Below are positions 25,139 through 34,281 of a stretch of DNA of 64,000 nucleotides, one piece after another. Within the stretch, counting starts at the first letter, position 1; every line of letters begins with the position of its first letter. The translations under genes and the position numbers were made by a program. The notes under the pieces were generated by a model, which saw nothing but the letters and a program-made list of their open reading frames with translations, did no database searches and was not told the DNA's origin. Origin of the DNA: Candidatus Saccharibacteria bacterium CG2_30_41_52 (GTDB taxonomy: Bacteria > Patescibacteriota > Saccharimonadia > Saccharimonadales > Saccharimonadaceae); contig MNZN01000001.1 in the NCBI GenBank assembly GCA_001873625.1, positions 1 through 64,000 of the forward strand. Direction: 5' to 3'.

Positions 25139-26136
25139 TGAGTGATTATCTGATTAATCCAAATGTGCTAAATGATGATGTTGAAGCGGATACTATCCGT
25201 GGTGGTTTTGGTCGCGGCTTGAAGGCTGCCGGTGAGGCAAACAATCAGATTGTTGCACTATGCGCTGATTTGACCGAAAGCGTTCAGGTTAATATATTTC
25301 GTGAAGCATATCCTGAGCGCTTTATTCAAACTGGTATTGCTGAACAAAACTTAGTTGCTGTTGCTAGCGGCTTGGCGCTAGCTGGCAAAATTCCTTTTGC
25401 CGCTAGTTACGCTGCTTTTAACCCAGGACGTAACTGGGAACAGATTAAAACGACAGTTTGTATCAATGATCAACCAGTCAAGATTGTTGGCGGACATGCT
25501 GGCATCGGTGTCGGTCCTGATGGTGCAACTCACCAAATGCTCGAAGATATTGCGATTATGCGCGTGTTACCAAACATGGTAGTTGTTGTGCCTGGCGATG
25601 CTATCGAAGCCGAAAAGGCAACTAGGGCGATTGCTGAAAATGGCAAGCCAAGTTATATACGATTGGCCCGTGTCAAAACTCCGATAATTAGTACGCTTGA
25701 ATCGCCATTCGAAATTGGCAAAGCCTATGTTTTACGTGAGGGACATGATGTTAGTTTGATGGGTACGGGTGTAATGACATATCAATTACTAGTCGCTGCT
25801 AAATTGCTATCGGATATTGGAATTAATGCTGAGGTTGTGCACGTGCCAACGATTAAACCTTTAGATAATGATACAATTTTAGCTAGTGCTAGACGCACCG
25901 GACGAGTTGTTACTGCCGAAGAAGCCCAGATTGCTGGTGGTTTTGGTGGTGCGGTTGCTGAACTATTGAGTGAAAAAATGCCAACACCATTGATGCGTAT
26001 CGGTATCTGCGATAGATACGGCGAAAGTGGTGAACCGGCTCAATTATTTGAATTCTTTGGATTAACGGGCGAACATATTGCTAAAAAAGTTTCAGATTTT
26101 GTTAATAATGTGCCTCAATATCACCGAGAGTATTAA
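25138..26136 (+). CDS. Transketolase, C-terminal subunit
   Basis: A 332-residue protein with the pyrimidine-binding domain (about 15-185; TGIAEQNLVAVASGLA holds the catalytic Glu) and the C-terminal domain (about 200-325). The ATG overlaps the stop of the N-terminal subunit (TAATG), so the two are made together. Confidence 0.93.
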   Translation: MSDYLINPNVLNDDVEADTIRGGFGRGLKAAGEANNQIVALCADLTESVQVNIFREAYPERFIQTGIAEQNLVAVASGLALAGKIPFAASYAAFNPGRNWEQIKTTVCINDQPVKIVGGHAGIGVGPDGATHQMLEDIAIMRVLPNMVVVVPGDAIEAEKATRAIAENGKPSYIRLARVKTPIISTLESPFEIGKAYVLREGHDVSLMGTGVMTYQLLVAAKLLSDIGINAEVVHVPTIKPLDNDTILASARRTGRVVTAEEAQIAGGFGGAVAELLSEKMPTPLMRIGICDRYGESGEPAQLFEFFGLTGEHIAKKVSDFVNNVPQYHREY

Positions 26137-26148
26137 GGAATATATTAT

Positions 26149-27093
26149 ATGGCTTTATCAATAGAACAAATCCGAGACAACACTGCTCGCGCCCGACAAT
26201 TGATGCAGCGTAGCCGCGATGAACATTTTTCAATTGGTGCGTTTAATATGGACAATCAAGATGTATTGGTTGCGATATCCAGAGCAGCTCAAAAACTAAA
26301 TTCACCAGTGTTAGTTGAAGTAACTCACGACGAAGTAACATCTATTGGTATCCAAAATGTTCGTGATTTGGTTGATAATTGTAAGATTGAATATGGTATT
26401 GAAATGTATGTTAATTTAGACCATGGCCGAAGTGTTGAAGTGTCAAAACATGCGATTGATGCCGGTTTTGAATTTGTTCATATTGATGTTAGTCAGGCGA
26501 ACCACGACGCGTCCGACGCAGAAATTATTCGCCAAACACGCGAAGTTGTCGAATATGCTAAATACACTGGGGCGCTAGTCGAAGGCGAGCCACATTATTT
26601 TGGCGGCAGTAGTAATGTTCATGCCGAAGATATTGATTATGAAGAGATAAAGATGACTTTTACAAAGCCAGAGGCTGCCGATGCTTTCATCAAGGCGACA
26701 GGTATTGATATATTTGCAGCAGCAATAGGTAATCTTCATGGCAAGTATCCGGTTCCAAAAATTTTAGACATTGAACTTTTAAAGCAGATTAGAAATACAA
26801 TTAGTCAAACCACTACAATCAGTTTGCATGGTGGTAGTGATACGCCAGCCCATTATTTCACTGAAGCGGCTCAAGTTGGTGTTGGCAAAGTTAATATAAA
26901 CAGTGATTTACGATATACATACCGCACAAATTTGGAAAAAGTCCTGGCTGATAATCCAGAACAATTTGCCGTCGTCAAAATTATGGAACCAGTTCGTCAA
27001 GCCGTCCAGGCGGTTGTCGAAGAAAAAATTGCAGCACTTGGGTCAGCCAATAAGGCGGAAATGCTAGCCCACCTTAAAGGTAATTCGATTTAG
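26149..27093 (+). CDS. Class II fructose-bisphosphate aldolase family
   Basis: A 314-residue TIM-barrel Zn aldolase. It has IGAFNMDN at the N-terminus, VNLDHG (Zn His), the GNLHGKYP and SLHGGSDT blocks (further Zn His residues), and NINSDLR. It splits or forms fructose-1,6-bisphosphate, or a related ketose bisphosphate. AAGGA precedes ATG 26149. It is convergent with tal, with a 1-base gap and no visible terminator between them. Confidence 0.88.
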   Translation: MALSIEQIRDNTARARQLMQRSRDEHFSIGAFNMDNQDVLVAISRAAQKLNSPVLVEVTHDEVTSIGIQNVRDLVDNCKIEYGIEMYVNLDHGRSVEVSKHAIDAGFEFVHIDVSQANHDASDAEIIRQTREVVEYAKYTGALVEGEPHYFGGSSNVHAEDIDYEEIKMTFTKPEAADAFIKATGIDIFAAAIGNLHGKYPVPKILDIELLKQIRNTISQTTTISLHGGSDTPAHYFTEAAQVGVGKVNINSDLRYTYRTNLEKVLADNPEQFAVVKIMEPVRQAVQAVVEEKIAALGSANKAEMLAHLKGNSI

Positions 27094-27094
27094 A

Positions 27095-28177
27095 TTATAA
27101 ACTGGCTTTTTTAGTTTCGATTGCGTTTAGTAATGACGCGTAAGATGCTTTAAATTTTTCAACACCTTCGTTTTCAAGAACTAGTGATACATCGCTCATG
27201 TCGACGCCGACTGCCTTAAGTTTGGCAAGCATTTTATGCGCATTTTCAATATCAACCATAGTGACTGATTTAGCATCAGCGGGCAAATGGTCCAAAATAC
27301 GTGCAATTGTATCTTCCGGCAAGGTATTAATTGATAGTGGAGTAAGCAGATTGCTGACATACAACAAATCATTATAGGCAGGGTTTTTAGTTGAAGTTGA
27401 TGCCCATAGTAATCTCTGGACTGATGGTCCGTGGCTGTCTATGACGGCTTCTTTGCCCATGCGGTCCAAGAATATGTCATATGCAACGATAGCTTGAGCA
27501 ACGGCTGATTTGCCGCGTAAAGACATAGCTTCTTCGGTTCCGATTGCTTCAAGGCGTTTGTCGGTTTCGGTGTCGACGCGGCTGATAAAGAACGAAGCAA
27601 CGCTACGAGCAGAATTGCCAGAGCCAGTCATATGAGTATCTTTGAAGGCGGTAATAACGTCTTGGTAACGATCAAGGCTAAAAATCAAAGTGACATTGAC
27701 ATTGATACCGCTCCCCAACAGTTCGCGAATAGCCGGAACACCAGCCTTCGTTGCAGGTACTTTGATCAATAGGTTAGGCAGATTTAATTCGTTCCACAGT
27801 TGCTTGGCTTGTTTGATTGTGGCTTCGGTGTCGTCGGCTAGGTTAGGTGACACTTCCAGTGATACGTATCCGTCTTCGCCGTTAGATTCGTGCCAAATTG
27901 GCTCTAATAATTTTGCAGAGGCACGAATATCTTCGATGGCTAGTTTAAAGAAAATTTCTTCGTTACTTAAGCCGATATTGGCGTATTCTTTGATTTTTTC
28001 GTCATAAGAATCGCTGCCTTTTATAGCGTTTTCCAAGATAGTCGGGTTAGAGGTTAAACCTCGAACACCGTTATTGATAAATTGTTGTAGTCGTCCGGAT
28101 TCAACTAATTCTCGTGAGAGATTGTCAATCCATGGGCTCTGTTGAAAGTTGGTGTGTAATTTTTGTAGATTTGTCAT
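27095..28177 (-). CDS. tal: Transaldolase
   Basis: A 360-residue protein of the longer transaldolase type also found in Actinobacteria: GVRGLTSNPTI, the Schiff-base Lys in LLIKVPAT, and LLWASTSTKNP. It completes the non-oxidative pentose pathway with transketolase, Rpe and RpiB on the opposite strand. A minus-strand TATAAT ends 9 bases before the ATG, suggesting a leader of 0-2 bases. Confidence 0.93.
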   Translation of the reverse strand: MTNLQKLHTNFQQSPWIDNLSRELVESGRLQQFINNGVRGLTSNPTILENAIKGSDSYDEKIKEYANIGLSNEEIFFKLAIEDIRASAKLLEPIWHESNGEDGYVSLEVSPNLADDTEATIKQAKQLWNELNLPNLLIKVPATKAGVPAIRELLGSGINVNVTLIFSLDRYQDVITAFKDTHMTGSGNSARSVASFFISRVDTETDKRLEAIGTEEAMSLRGKSAVAQAIVAYDIFLDRMGKEAVIDSHGPSVQRLLWASTSTKNPAYNDLLYVSNLLTPLSINTLPEDTIARILDHLPADAKSVTMVDIENAHKMLAKLKAVGVDMSDVSLVLENEGVEKFKASYASLLNAIETKKASL

Positions 28178-28185
28178 TTGTGCTT

Positions 28186-28191
28186 ATTATA
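28186..28191 (-). promoter_or_regulatory. -10 of tal
   Basis: TATAAT on the minus strand, 9 bases before ATG 28177; no ribosome site. Confidence 0.65.
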
Positions 28192-28201
28192 CCAAATGAG
28201 C

Positions 28202-28210
28202 TATTATAAT
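28202..28210 (+). promoter_or_regulatory. -10 of the PfkB kinase gene; decides its start
   Basis: Overlapping TATTAT (28202-28207) and TATAAT (28205-28210). An in-frame ATG at 28209 lies inside the box, so the next ATG, 28215, is the likely start (8 bases from the first box). Confidence 0.6.
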
Positions 28211-28214
28211 GTAT

Positions 28215-29180
28215 ATGGTTAGAATTTGTTCAATCGGGGCGGCTTCTCAGGATGTGTTTATGTCTGGCAAAGACATTAAATCTCATTTGGATCCTGTCGA
28301 ACATGTTGATGTTGAATCTTTTAAGCTTGGAGCAAAACTCGAAGCTGAAAAGATAGATTTTGCAACTGGTGGCGGTGCCACAAATGCCGCTGTGACTTTT
28401 GCACGTCAGGGATTAGACAGCAGTTTTATTGGTAAACTTGGCCGGGACATTTCTGCACATGGTGTGATTGTCGAATTGGATAACGAAAACGTTAATACCC
28501 AAAATGTTGTTTATGACGAAACCAACGGGACTCAGTATTCTACGATTTTATTAACCGACAGTGGTGAACGAACGATCCTTATTTATCGTGGAGTTGCCAA
28601 TAGTCATAAGCCTGCAGATTACGAAAACCTTGATTTTACACAGTATGACTGGTTGTATATTTCGTCATTCGGCGGGGCGATGGATGCACTGGACTGCATA
28701 TTTCAAATAGCATCGAGATTGGGTAAGAAAATAGCTTTTAACCCAGGCGGTGCAGAACTAGCACAAATGGATAAATTAAAACCACTGCTTGAAGATGTTG
28801 AGATATTGATTGTTAACAAAGATGAGGCGCAGTTGATTGTTGAAGGTGGAAATATAGAAGAATTAGCTCGTCATCTGTTGCATTTTGTGCCACTGGCTAT
28901 TGTTAGCGATGGACCAAATGGTGTAACTGCCTGTGATGGCAAAACTGTTGTTAGGGCCGGAATGTATGAAGATGTTAAAGTTGTCGATCGCACTGGCGCT
29001 GGTGATGCGTTTGGTTCAGGTTTTCTAAGTCAATGGGTGATTGGTCGTTCGTTGAAGGATTCAATTGTTTTCGCTAGTGCAAACTCGACTTCTGTGGTTA
29101 CTAAAATTGGCGCCAAAGCTGGGATTTTATCAAAAGGTGTTGTATTGCACGCTATGCCGCTTAGCGAGAAACCATTTTAG
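28215..29180 (+). CDS. PfkB-family sugar kinase
   Basis: A 321-residue ribokinase-fold kinase. It has the N-terminal GGGATNAAV substrate block and the C-terminal DRTGAGDAFGSGF with the catalytic Asp and anion hole. The substrate is not fixed by sequence: ribose, fructose, fructose-6-P or a nucleoside are possible. No 6-phosphofructokinase of the PfkA type is seen in the window, so a role feeding the pentose block is attractive but inferred. The start at 28215 is preferred for promoter geometry. Confidence 0.85.
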   Translation: MVRICSIGAASQDVFMSGKDIKSHLDPVEHVDVESFKLGAKLEAEKIDFATGGGATNAAVTFARQGLDSSFIGKLGRDISAHGVIVELDNENVNTQNVVYDETNGTQYSTILLTDSGERTILIYRGVANSHKPADYENLDFTQYDWLYISSFGGAMDALDCIFQIASRLGKKIAFNPGGAELAQMDKLKPLLEDVEILIVNKDEAQLIVEGGNIEELARHLLHFVPLAIVSDGPNGVTACDGKTVVRAGMYEDVKVVDRTGAGDAFGSGFLSQWVIGRSLKDSIVFASANSTSVVTKIGAKAGILSKGVVLHAMPLSEKPF

Positions 29181-29186
29181 GATAAT

Positions 29187-29726
29187 ATGGCACGATTTTT
29201 GCAACAATTACTTGACGCCCAAGAACCGATGTTTAGTCGGGGGATTGCAATGCTGGAAAAATCAACAGGCCACAGCAGTGTCGATGTTCGTTTGATTGCC
29301 GATATTACCGAACAATCACATGCAATTATGCGACAGTTAGGGTTGGACACTAGTGATACTACTGGTCGTGAGCTGTACGGTGCTTTAATATCAGCAGTCC
29401 ATTCGGGATCTATTGAAACATTATTAGAAGATGCGGATTATGTGATGATGAAACTTGATGGCAAAATCATATCTTTTAATATGATTGATGTAATTGAAAA
29501 CGCACATCACAAATTGCCATATGCTAATCAAACTATCACACATGGGCAACGAAGTTTACGCGGTGAATTATTATCCCGATATATTGATCATGCCCGAACC
29601 GATGAGGTTACAACTCGTCAAATTGCCGAATCGATTGGGCTACTGCCGGGCGATGATGCATGGTATAATTTTGTTAAATACCACGAAAAACAAACAGCCA
29701 AGCCAGTAAAGGAGTTTATAAAATGA
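29187..29726 (+). CDS. Conserved-looking protein of unknown function
   Basis: A 179-residue soluble, mostly helical protein with no signal peptide or membrane segment. TAGGA lies 5 bases before ATG 29187, directly after the kinase gene, and the stop overlaps the next start (ATGA). This indicates a three-gene unit with the kinase and the SLOG protein. No motif I recognise. Confidence 0.65.
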   Translation: MARFLQQLLDAQEPMFSRGIAMLEKSTGHSSVDVRLIADITEQSHAIMRQLGLDTSDTTGRELYGALISAVHSGSIETLLEDADYVMMKLDGKIISFNMIDVIENAHHKLPYANQTITHGQRSLRGELLSRYIDHARTDEVTTRQIAESIGLLPGDDAWYNFVKYHEKQTAKPVKEFIK

Positions 29727-30340
29727 AATATCAGATTTGTGTATCAGGTGCTGCCAGCGGAAGCACTGTAACGGCTTCGCATCAGTTAGCTTATGACTTA
29801 GGCAAAGCAATTGCTGTTGCAGGCAAGACATTAACTACTGGTGCAACTGTAGGTTTGCCATGGTTTGCTGCGCAAGGTGCATTTAGTGTCAAAGACCGCG
29901 AAGGCGTTTCGGTTGGTTTTTCGCCAGCCAGTTCGTTCCGCGAACACGTTACTGTCTATCGTTTACCAACAGTTGAATTTGATTACATTAATTTCACAGG
30001 TATGGCGTACGTTGGTCGCAATATTCACTTGGTCCGCAGCAGCGACGCTGTTATTACCGTCGGTGGACGCATGGGCAGTTTGCATGAATTCGCGACGGCA
30101 CTGGAAAGTCAAAAAATTATCGGCGTATTACTTGGCAGTGGTGGCTTAGCCGATTATATTCCGACATTATTGCAAAATATCGAAGCCCCAGACGTTAAAA
30201 ACGTGATTTATGATACTGATCCAGCTAGATTGGTTAGCAAGATTATCAAAGCGCTTGACGCAAAATACTCTGAATTTAAACACGACGGAACTGATGACGG
30301 AATAAATCACCAAGTCACTAGTAATAACAATAACGGCTAG
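29723..30340 (+). CDS. SLOG/LOG-like Rossmann nucleotide-binding protein
   Basis: A 205-residue Rossmann-like protein of the TIGR00725/LOG group: N-terminal ICVSGAASG strand and loop, GKTLTTGATVGLP, and the GGRMGSLHEFATAL motif, equivalent to PGGxGTxxE. Related proteins bind nucleotides or hydrolyse nucleoside monophosphates. The C-terminal tail is Asn-rich. Coupling to the unknown gene before it suggests a joint role. Confidence 0.7.
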   Translation: MKYQICVSGAASGSTVTASHQLAYDLGKAIAVAGKTLTTGATVGLPWFAAQGAFSVKDREGVSVGFSPASSFREHVTVYRLPTVEFDYINFTGMAYVGRNIHLVRSSDAVITVGGRMGSLHEFATALESQKIIGVLLGSGGLADYIPTLLQNIEAPDVKNVIYDTDPARLVSKIIKALDAKYSEFKHDGTDDGINHQVTSNNNNG

Positions 30341-30353
30341 ACGACATTATTGC

Positions 30354-30359
30354 TATAAT
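30354..30359 (+). promoter_or_regulatory. Extended -10 of leaderless uvrB
   Basis: TGCTATAAT; the GTG at 30366 begins 7 bases past the box. A leaderless GTG start is notable. Confidence 0.7.
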
Positions 30360-30365
30360 GTCTAA

Positions 30366-32333
30366 GTGACAGATTTTAAACTTCAAAGTGACTATCAGCC
30401 AACCGGTGACCAGCCTAGTGCTATCAAGCAATTGATTGAGGGGCTTGATTCGGGTGTTCGAGAACAAACGCTTTTGGGCGTGACTGGATCTGGTAAAACA
30501 TTTACGATGGCTAATATTATTGCCAATCGCAACGTACCTACGCTAGTGCTAGCACATAACAAGACTTTGGCGGCTCAGTTATATAGTGAATTTAAGTCAT
30601 TTTTCCCCGATAACGAAGTGCATTATTTTGTTAGCTATTTTGACTATTATCAGCCTGAAGCTTACATGGCCAGCAGTGATACTTATATCGAAAAAGATAG
30701 CAAAATTAATGACGAGATTGACCGTTTGCGCCACGCTGCTACCTCGGCGCTACTGACGCATCGCGACACTATTATTGTAGCCAGTGTCAGTTGTATTTAC
30801 GGTATTGGTTCGCCCGAAGATTATCAAGACATGGCAATTGAAATCAATTGTGGTGAAAAACGCCAACAAGATAAATTTGTCCGTTTGCTGACCGATATTC
30901 AGTATCATCGTAATGATATTGATTTTCATCGTGGTACTTTCCGTGTTCGTGGCGATATTGTTGATGTTTTTCCAGCTGGTTCTGACGCGGCATATCGAAT
31001 CGAATTTTTCGGTGATATAGTCGAACGATTGACTCGAATTGACGCACTGACGGGTGAAATTTTGGCTGAACCAAATGCGGTGACTATTTTCCCAAGCAGT
31101 CACTATGTAACACCCAAGGAAAAAACACAGCGGGCAATTGCTGGAATCAAAGAGGAATTTGCTGTTCGTCTGGAATACTTTGAAAAACACGACAAATTGC
31201 TTGAAGCTCAGCGTTTATCTCAACGCACAAAATATGATTTGGAAATGTTGGAAGAGACGGGTTTTGTTAAAGGCATCGAAAACTATAGTCGTTATCTGAC
31301 AAATCGCGAACCAGGCCAACAGCCGGCAACATTAATGGACTACTTTTCGGACGATTTCCTGTTATTGGTTGATGAAAGCCATATGACATTGCCTCAGGTA
31401 CGCGGAATGTATAACGGCGATAGGGCGCGCAAAGAAGTGCTGGTTGAATATGGCTTTCGTTTGCCGTCGGCTATGGATAACCGTCCACTAACATTCGATG
31501 AATTTAATAAACATATTAATCAGGCAATTTATGTGTCGGCAACACCAAGTGAATATGAATTATCACACAGTCCAAAACCCGCCGAGCAGATTATTCGTCC
31601 AACTGGTTTGATTGAGCCTGAAATCATTATTCGTCCAACCAAAAACCAGATTGATGATTTGATTGCCGAAATTCATGATAGAGTCGAAAAACATCAACGT
31701 GTGTTGGTTACAACATTAACTAAACGTATGGCAGAAGATCTATCGGCTTATTTACAAGAAATGGGCGTCAAAACCGCCTATATTCACAGTGATGTCGATA
31801 CGTTAGAGCGTGGTGATATTTTGAAAGATTTACGCAGTGGAGTATATGATGTGCTGGTTGGAATTAACCTGTTGCGCGAAGGTTTGGATTTACCCGAAGT
31901 CAGCATGGTGGCAATTATGGATGCCGACAAAGAAGGATTCTTGCGCAGTAGTGGAGCATTGATTCAAACAAGTGGTCGTGCAGCTCGACACGTCGAAGGC
32001 AAAGTGTATATGTATGCTGATCGAATCACCGATTCAATGAAACGAGCAATCGACGAAATGGATCGACGACGTAGCGTTCAGTTGACGTATAACATCGAAC
32101 ATAACATAACGCCTGAAAGTATTGCTAGGGAAGTTGGCGAGGGCTTGCGTGCCCTGATTCCTAAAAAAGCCGACGAATCAGCCAAACTCAACCTTAAAAA
32201 GATTCCGAAGGACGAATATCCAGGACTTATCCGTGAACTGTCAGGTCAAATGGACTTTGCGGCGGCTAACTTGGATTTTGAAAAAGCGGCTGAACTGCGC
32301 GACATGATCGCTGATATTAAAAGTAAATTATAG
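30366..32333 (+). CDS. uvrB: UvrABC excision repair helicase subunit UvrB
   Basis: A 655-residue full-length UvrB. It has Walker A GVTGSGKT, the beta-hairpin region ([10 protein letters not shown]...[15 protein letters not shown]), helicase motifs ([33 protein letters not shown]) and a C-terminal UVR motif that contacts UvrC. It loads onto damaged DNA with UvrA. The start codon is GTG and the mRNA is probably leaderless. Confidence 0.97.
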   Translation: MTDFKLQSDYQPTGDQPSAIKQLIEGLDSGVREQTLLGVTGSGKTFTMANIIANRNVPTLVLAHNKTLAAQLYSEFKSFFPDNEVHYFVSYFDYYQPEAYMASSDTYIEKDSKINDEIDRLRHAATSALLTHRDTIIVASVSCIYGIGSPEDYQDMAIEINCGEKRQQDKFVRLLTDIQYHRNDIDFHRGTFRVRGDIVDVFPAGSDAAYRIEFFGDIVERLTRIDALTGEILAEPNAVTIFPSSHYVTPKEKTQRAIAGIKEEFAVRLEYFEKHDKLLEAQRLSQRTKYDLEMLEETGFVKGIENYSRYLTNREPGQQPATLMDYFSDDFLLLVDESHMTLPQVRGMYNGDRARKEVLVEYGFRLPSAMDNRPLTFDEFNKHINQAIYVSATPSEYELSHSPKPAEQIIRPTGLIEPEIIIRPTKNQIDDLIAEIHDRVEKHQRVLVTTLTKRMAEDLSAYLQEMGVKTAYIHSDVDTLERGDILKDLRSGVYDVLVGINLLREGLDLPEVSMVAIMDADKEGFLRSSGALIQTSGRAARHVEGKVYMYADRITDSMKRAIDEMDRRRSVQLTYNIEHNITPESIAREVGEGLRALIPKKADESAKLNLKKIPKDEYPGLIRELSGQMDFAAANLDFEKAAELRDMIADIKSKL

Positions 32334-32344
32334 TAGTACGATGC

Positions 32345-32373
32345 TTGCAAAATTGCATTTAGTATGCTATTAT
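32345..32373 (+). promoter_or_regulatory. Promoter of DEAD-box helicase; long leader follows
   Basis: TTGCAA, 17 bases, then TATTAT with an upstream TGC. Transcription from about 32380 leaves a leader of about 135 bases, by far the longest in the window. ATGCTATT occurs twice across the -10 (32364-32381), and AGCGC/GCGCT near 32419-32444 could pair. Confidence 0.6.
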
Positions 32374-32514
32374 CATGCTATTGCATTCATTGGATGCTAG
32401 GGCCTCTTTCAAAGACGAGCGCAACCCGTAAAAGATTTGGCGCTACCAACGAATTATTCTCTTGTTTCTAAATACATTGCAAACTATATCATTTCATTAG
32501 AAAGGCTATTAAAT

Positions 32515-33774
32515 ATGGCATATCAACAATCAAGTGGCGGTTTTCGTCCACGTACAAATGGCGACTCACGCCCAGGCGGATCACGCTTTGGCGGCTCACG
32601 TTCAGGCGGTTCTAGCCGTGGACGTAGCAGCGGTGGAAGCCGTGGTCCAGTAAAAAAATATATCAACCCAAGTAAGTTTATTAACCATGCGACTCCAAAA
32701 GCTGAAGAGATTGCATACGTGCCAACTCATAATTTTACGGACTTTGCATTTGGTAGTAAGCTACAGCATAACATCGATAAAAAAGGCTACGAATCACCGT
32801 CGTCTATCCAAGACCAGGCTATTTCACATATTCTTGAAGGCAAAGACGTTATCGGAATTGCAAACACAGGCACTGGTAAAACAGCAGCATTCCTGCTGCC
32901 AATTATCGAACACCAAACTGGCGTTTCACTACGACCAAGTGTTCTTATTATTGCTCCAACTCGTGAGCTTGCTCAACAAATCGACGAAGAATTCCGCGCA
33001 TTTGCTCAAGGCTTAGACCTATACTCAGCACTAGTTGTTGGTGGTATGCCAGCTGAACGTCAAATTCGTGATTTGAAACGTCGCCCACACTTTATTATTG
33101 GTACACCAGGTCGTCTAAAAGACCTTATGAACCGACGCCACATCAACCTTGAAAATATCAATACGTTGGTGTTGGACGAGGCTGACCGCATGTTGGACAT
33201 GGGCTTCTTGCCTGATATCCGTGCGATTGTGACCGAAACACCACGTGAACGCCAAACACTATTGTTTAGCGCCACGATTACTCCTGAAATTACTGCAATT
33301 ATTAATAATTTCAGCAAAAATCCTGTAACTGTTTCAGTTCGAACCAGCGAAACTAACGAACACATCGAACAAGATGTTATCGAAGCTCGCGACAAAACTC
33401 ACAAAGTCGAATTGTTAACCGAAATGTTACAAGACCGAACACTTTACGACAAAGTCCTAGTCTTTGGTGAAACTAAATTTGGCGTTCAACGCCTAAGTGA
33501 TCACCTTGATAACAGTGGTATTTCATCGATTGCTATCCATGGTAACAAAAACCAATCACAACGTGCCCGCGCTTTGAAACAATTCAAAGATGGTCGCGTT
33601 CGTGTCATGGTTGCAACTGACGTTGCTGCCCGTGGTCTAGACATCCCAAATGTATCACACGTTATTAACTTTGATACACCTCAAACTTACGATGATTACA
33701 TTCACCGTATTGGTCGAACTGGTCGTGGTGGTGCATCAGGTCACGCCCACACCTTTATCGATTCACGTCGTTAA
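32515..33774 (+). CDS. DEAD-box RNA helicase
   Basis: A 419-residue protein with an N-terminal Gly/Arg/Ser-rich basic tail (about 5-45) and then the two RecA domains: Q motif, NTGTGKT, PTRELAQQ, TPGRL, DEAD, SAT, ARGLD and HRIGRTGR. It ends shortly after motif VI, so the RG-rich tail is at the front rather than the usual back. ATG 32515 with GAAAGG upstream is preferred over a TTG at 32437. A long leader is typical of cold-induced helicase genes, but regulation is only inferred. Confidence 0.92.
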   Translation: MAYQQSSGGFRPRTNGDSRPGGSRFGGSRSGGSSRGRSSGGSRGPVKKYINPSKFINHATPKAEEIAYVPTHNFTDFAFGSKLQHNIDKKGYESPSSIQDQAISHILEGKDVIGIANTGTGKTAAFLLPIIEHQTGVSLRPSVLIIAPTRELAQQIDEEFRAFAQGLDLYSALVVGGMPAERQIRDLKRRPHFIIGTPGRLKDLMNRRHINLENINTLVLDEADRMLDMGFLPDIRAIVTETPRERQTLLFSATITPEITAIINNFSKNPVTVSVRTSETNEHIEQDVIEARDKTHKVELLTEMLQDRTLYDKVLVFGETKFGVQRLSDHLDNSGISSIAIHGNKNQSQRARALKQFKDGRVRVMVATDVAARGLDIPNVSHVINFDTPQTYDDYIHRIGRTGRGGASGHAHTFIDSRR

Positions 33775-33792
33775 TAGTGTTAAGTGAAAACT

Positions 33793-33814
33793 AAATACCC
33801 CGAAAGGGGTATTT
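33793..33814 (+). terminator. Terminator after DEAD-box helicase
   Basis: AAATACCCC and GGGGTATTT pair around a GAAA loop and are followed by a T-run. Confidence 0.9.
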
Positions 33815-33833
33815 TTTTGTTTTATACCCACCT

Positions 33834-34058
33834 CGCCGCATCTTCAGGGCTAATAACCAATGTCCGGTTTGGTCTGCGCGCTATGAATGAATTACTTTAT
33901 TCTTTGTAATCTGCGGAACGACCCTGCTGGTTACATCAGGGATCGCCCTTTCGCCCGTGATTACACGGGGTTCGGGTAGTCCTCGATTAGCAATGAATAA
34001 AGTAATTCATTCATACGGCAACCCAAAAGGACACCAGTTATTACCCTTTGATGCGGCG
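33834..34058 (+). repeat. Structured module N, plus orientation (region B), 225-nt hairpin
   Basis: The outer arms CGCCGCATC / GATGCGGCG (33834-33842, 34050-34058) continue as AGGG, TAATAAC and TGTCC pairings. An inner perfect 20-bp stem follows (33883-33902 with 33995-34014). The apical part has TGTAATC/GATTACA, CCCTG/CAGGG and CCCGTG/CACGGG hairpins, plus the conserved GGGTTCGGGTAGTCCTCGA (33969-33987) shared with region A. A 62-codon frame across it (33957-34145) is not credible as a gene. Confidence 0.75.
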
Positions 34059-34101
34059 CTTCATTGCTTAGGAATCTATAACTCCAATTATATGCAGGAT
34101 A

Positions 34102-34219
34102 TGGCTGATGCCAATTACTTTATTCTCAACAGACTGTGGCGGTAGCCAGCCGAACGCCACGTGCTGACACAGTCACACGTAGAGTGTGCTGTTGGAATAA
34201 ACGTAAGTGGCAGCAGTCG
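34102..34219 (-). repeat. Structured module M, minus orientation (region B)
   Basis: An inverted copy of the module at 13087-13193. The outer stem 34111-34132 / 34189-34210 extends outward to about 34102/34219. The minus strand shows CACAC/GTGTG, a shortened GAC-TGT-GTC hairpin, the conserved AGCACGTGGCGTTCGGC, and TGGC-TACC-GCCA, one base pair shorter than in region A but still paired. The joining 34059-34101 shows nothing recognisable. Confidence 0.75.
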
Positions 34220-34269
34220 CTAGAATGTGAGTTTGGTTTTGACTAGTTCAAAATTGCCGATGATTGGGC

Positions 34270-34275
34270 TATAAT
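34270..34275 (+). promoter_or_regulatory. -10 of leaderless gatC; decides its start
   Basis: TATAAT with ATG 34282 beginning 7 bases past it. An in-frame ATG at 34264 lies upstream of the box and cannot be on this transcript. Confidence 0.7.
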
Positions 34276-34281
34276 AACTCT

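Noticed and set aside
33957-34145. 62-codon open frame (plus strand) in region B
   Set aside because: It runs across the apical and 3' arms of the paired module and into the inverted M copy; no ribosome site and no protein-like features.
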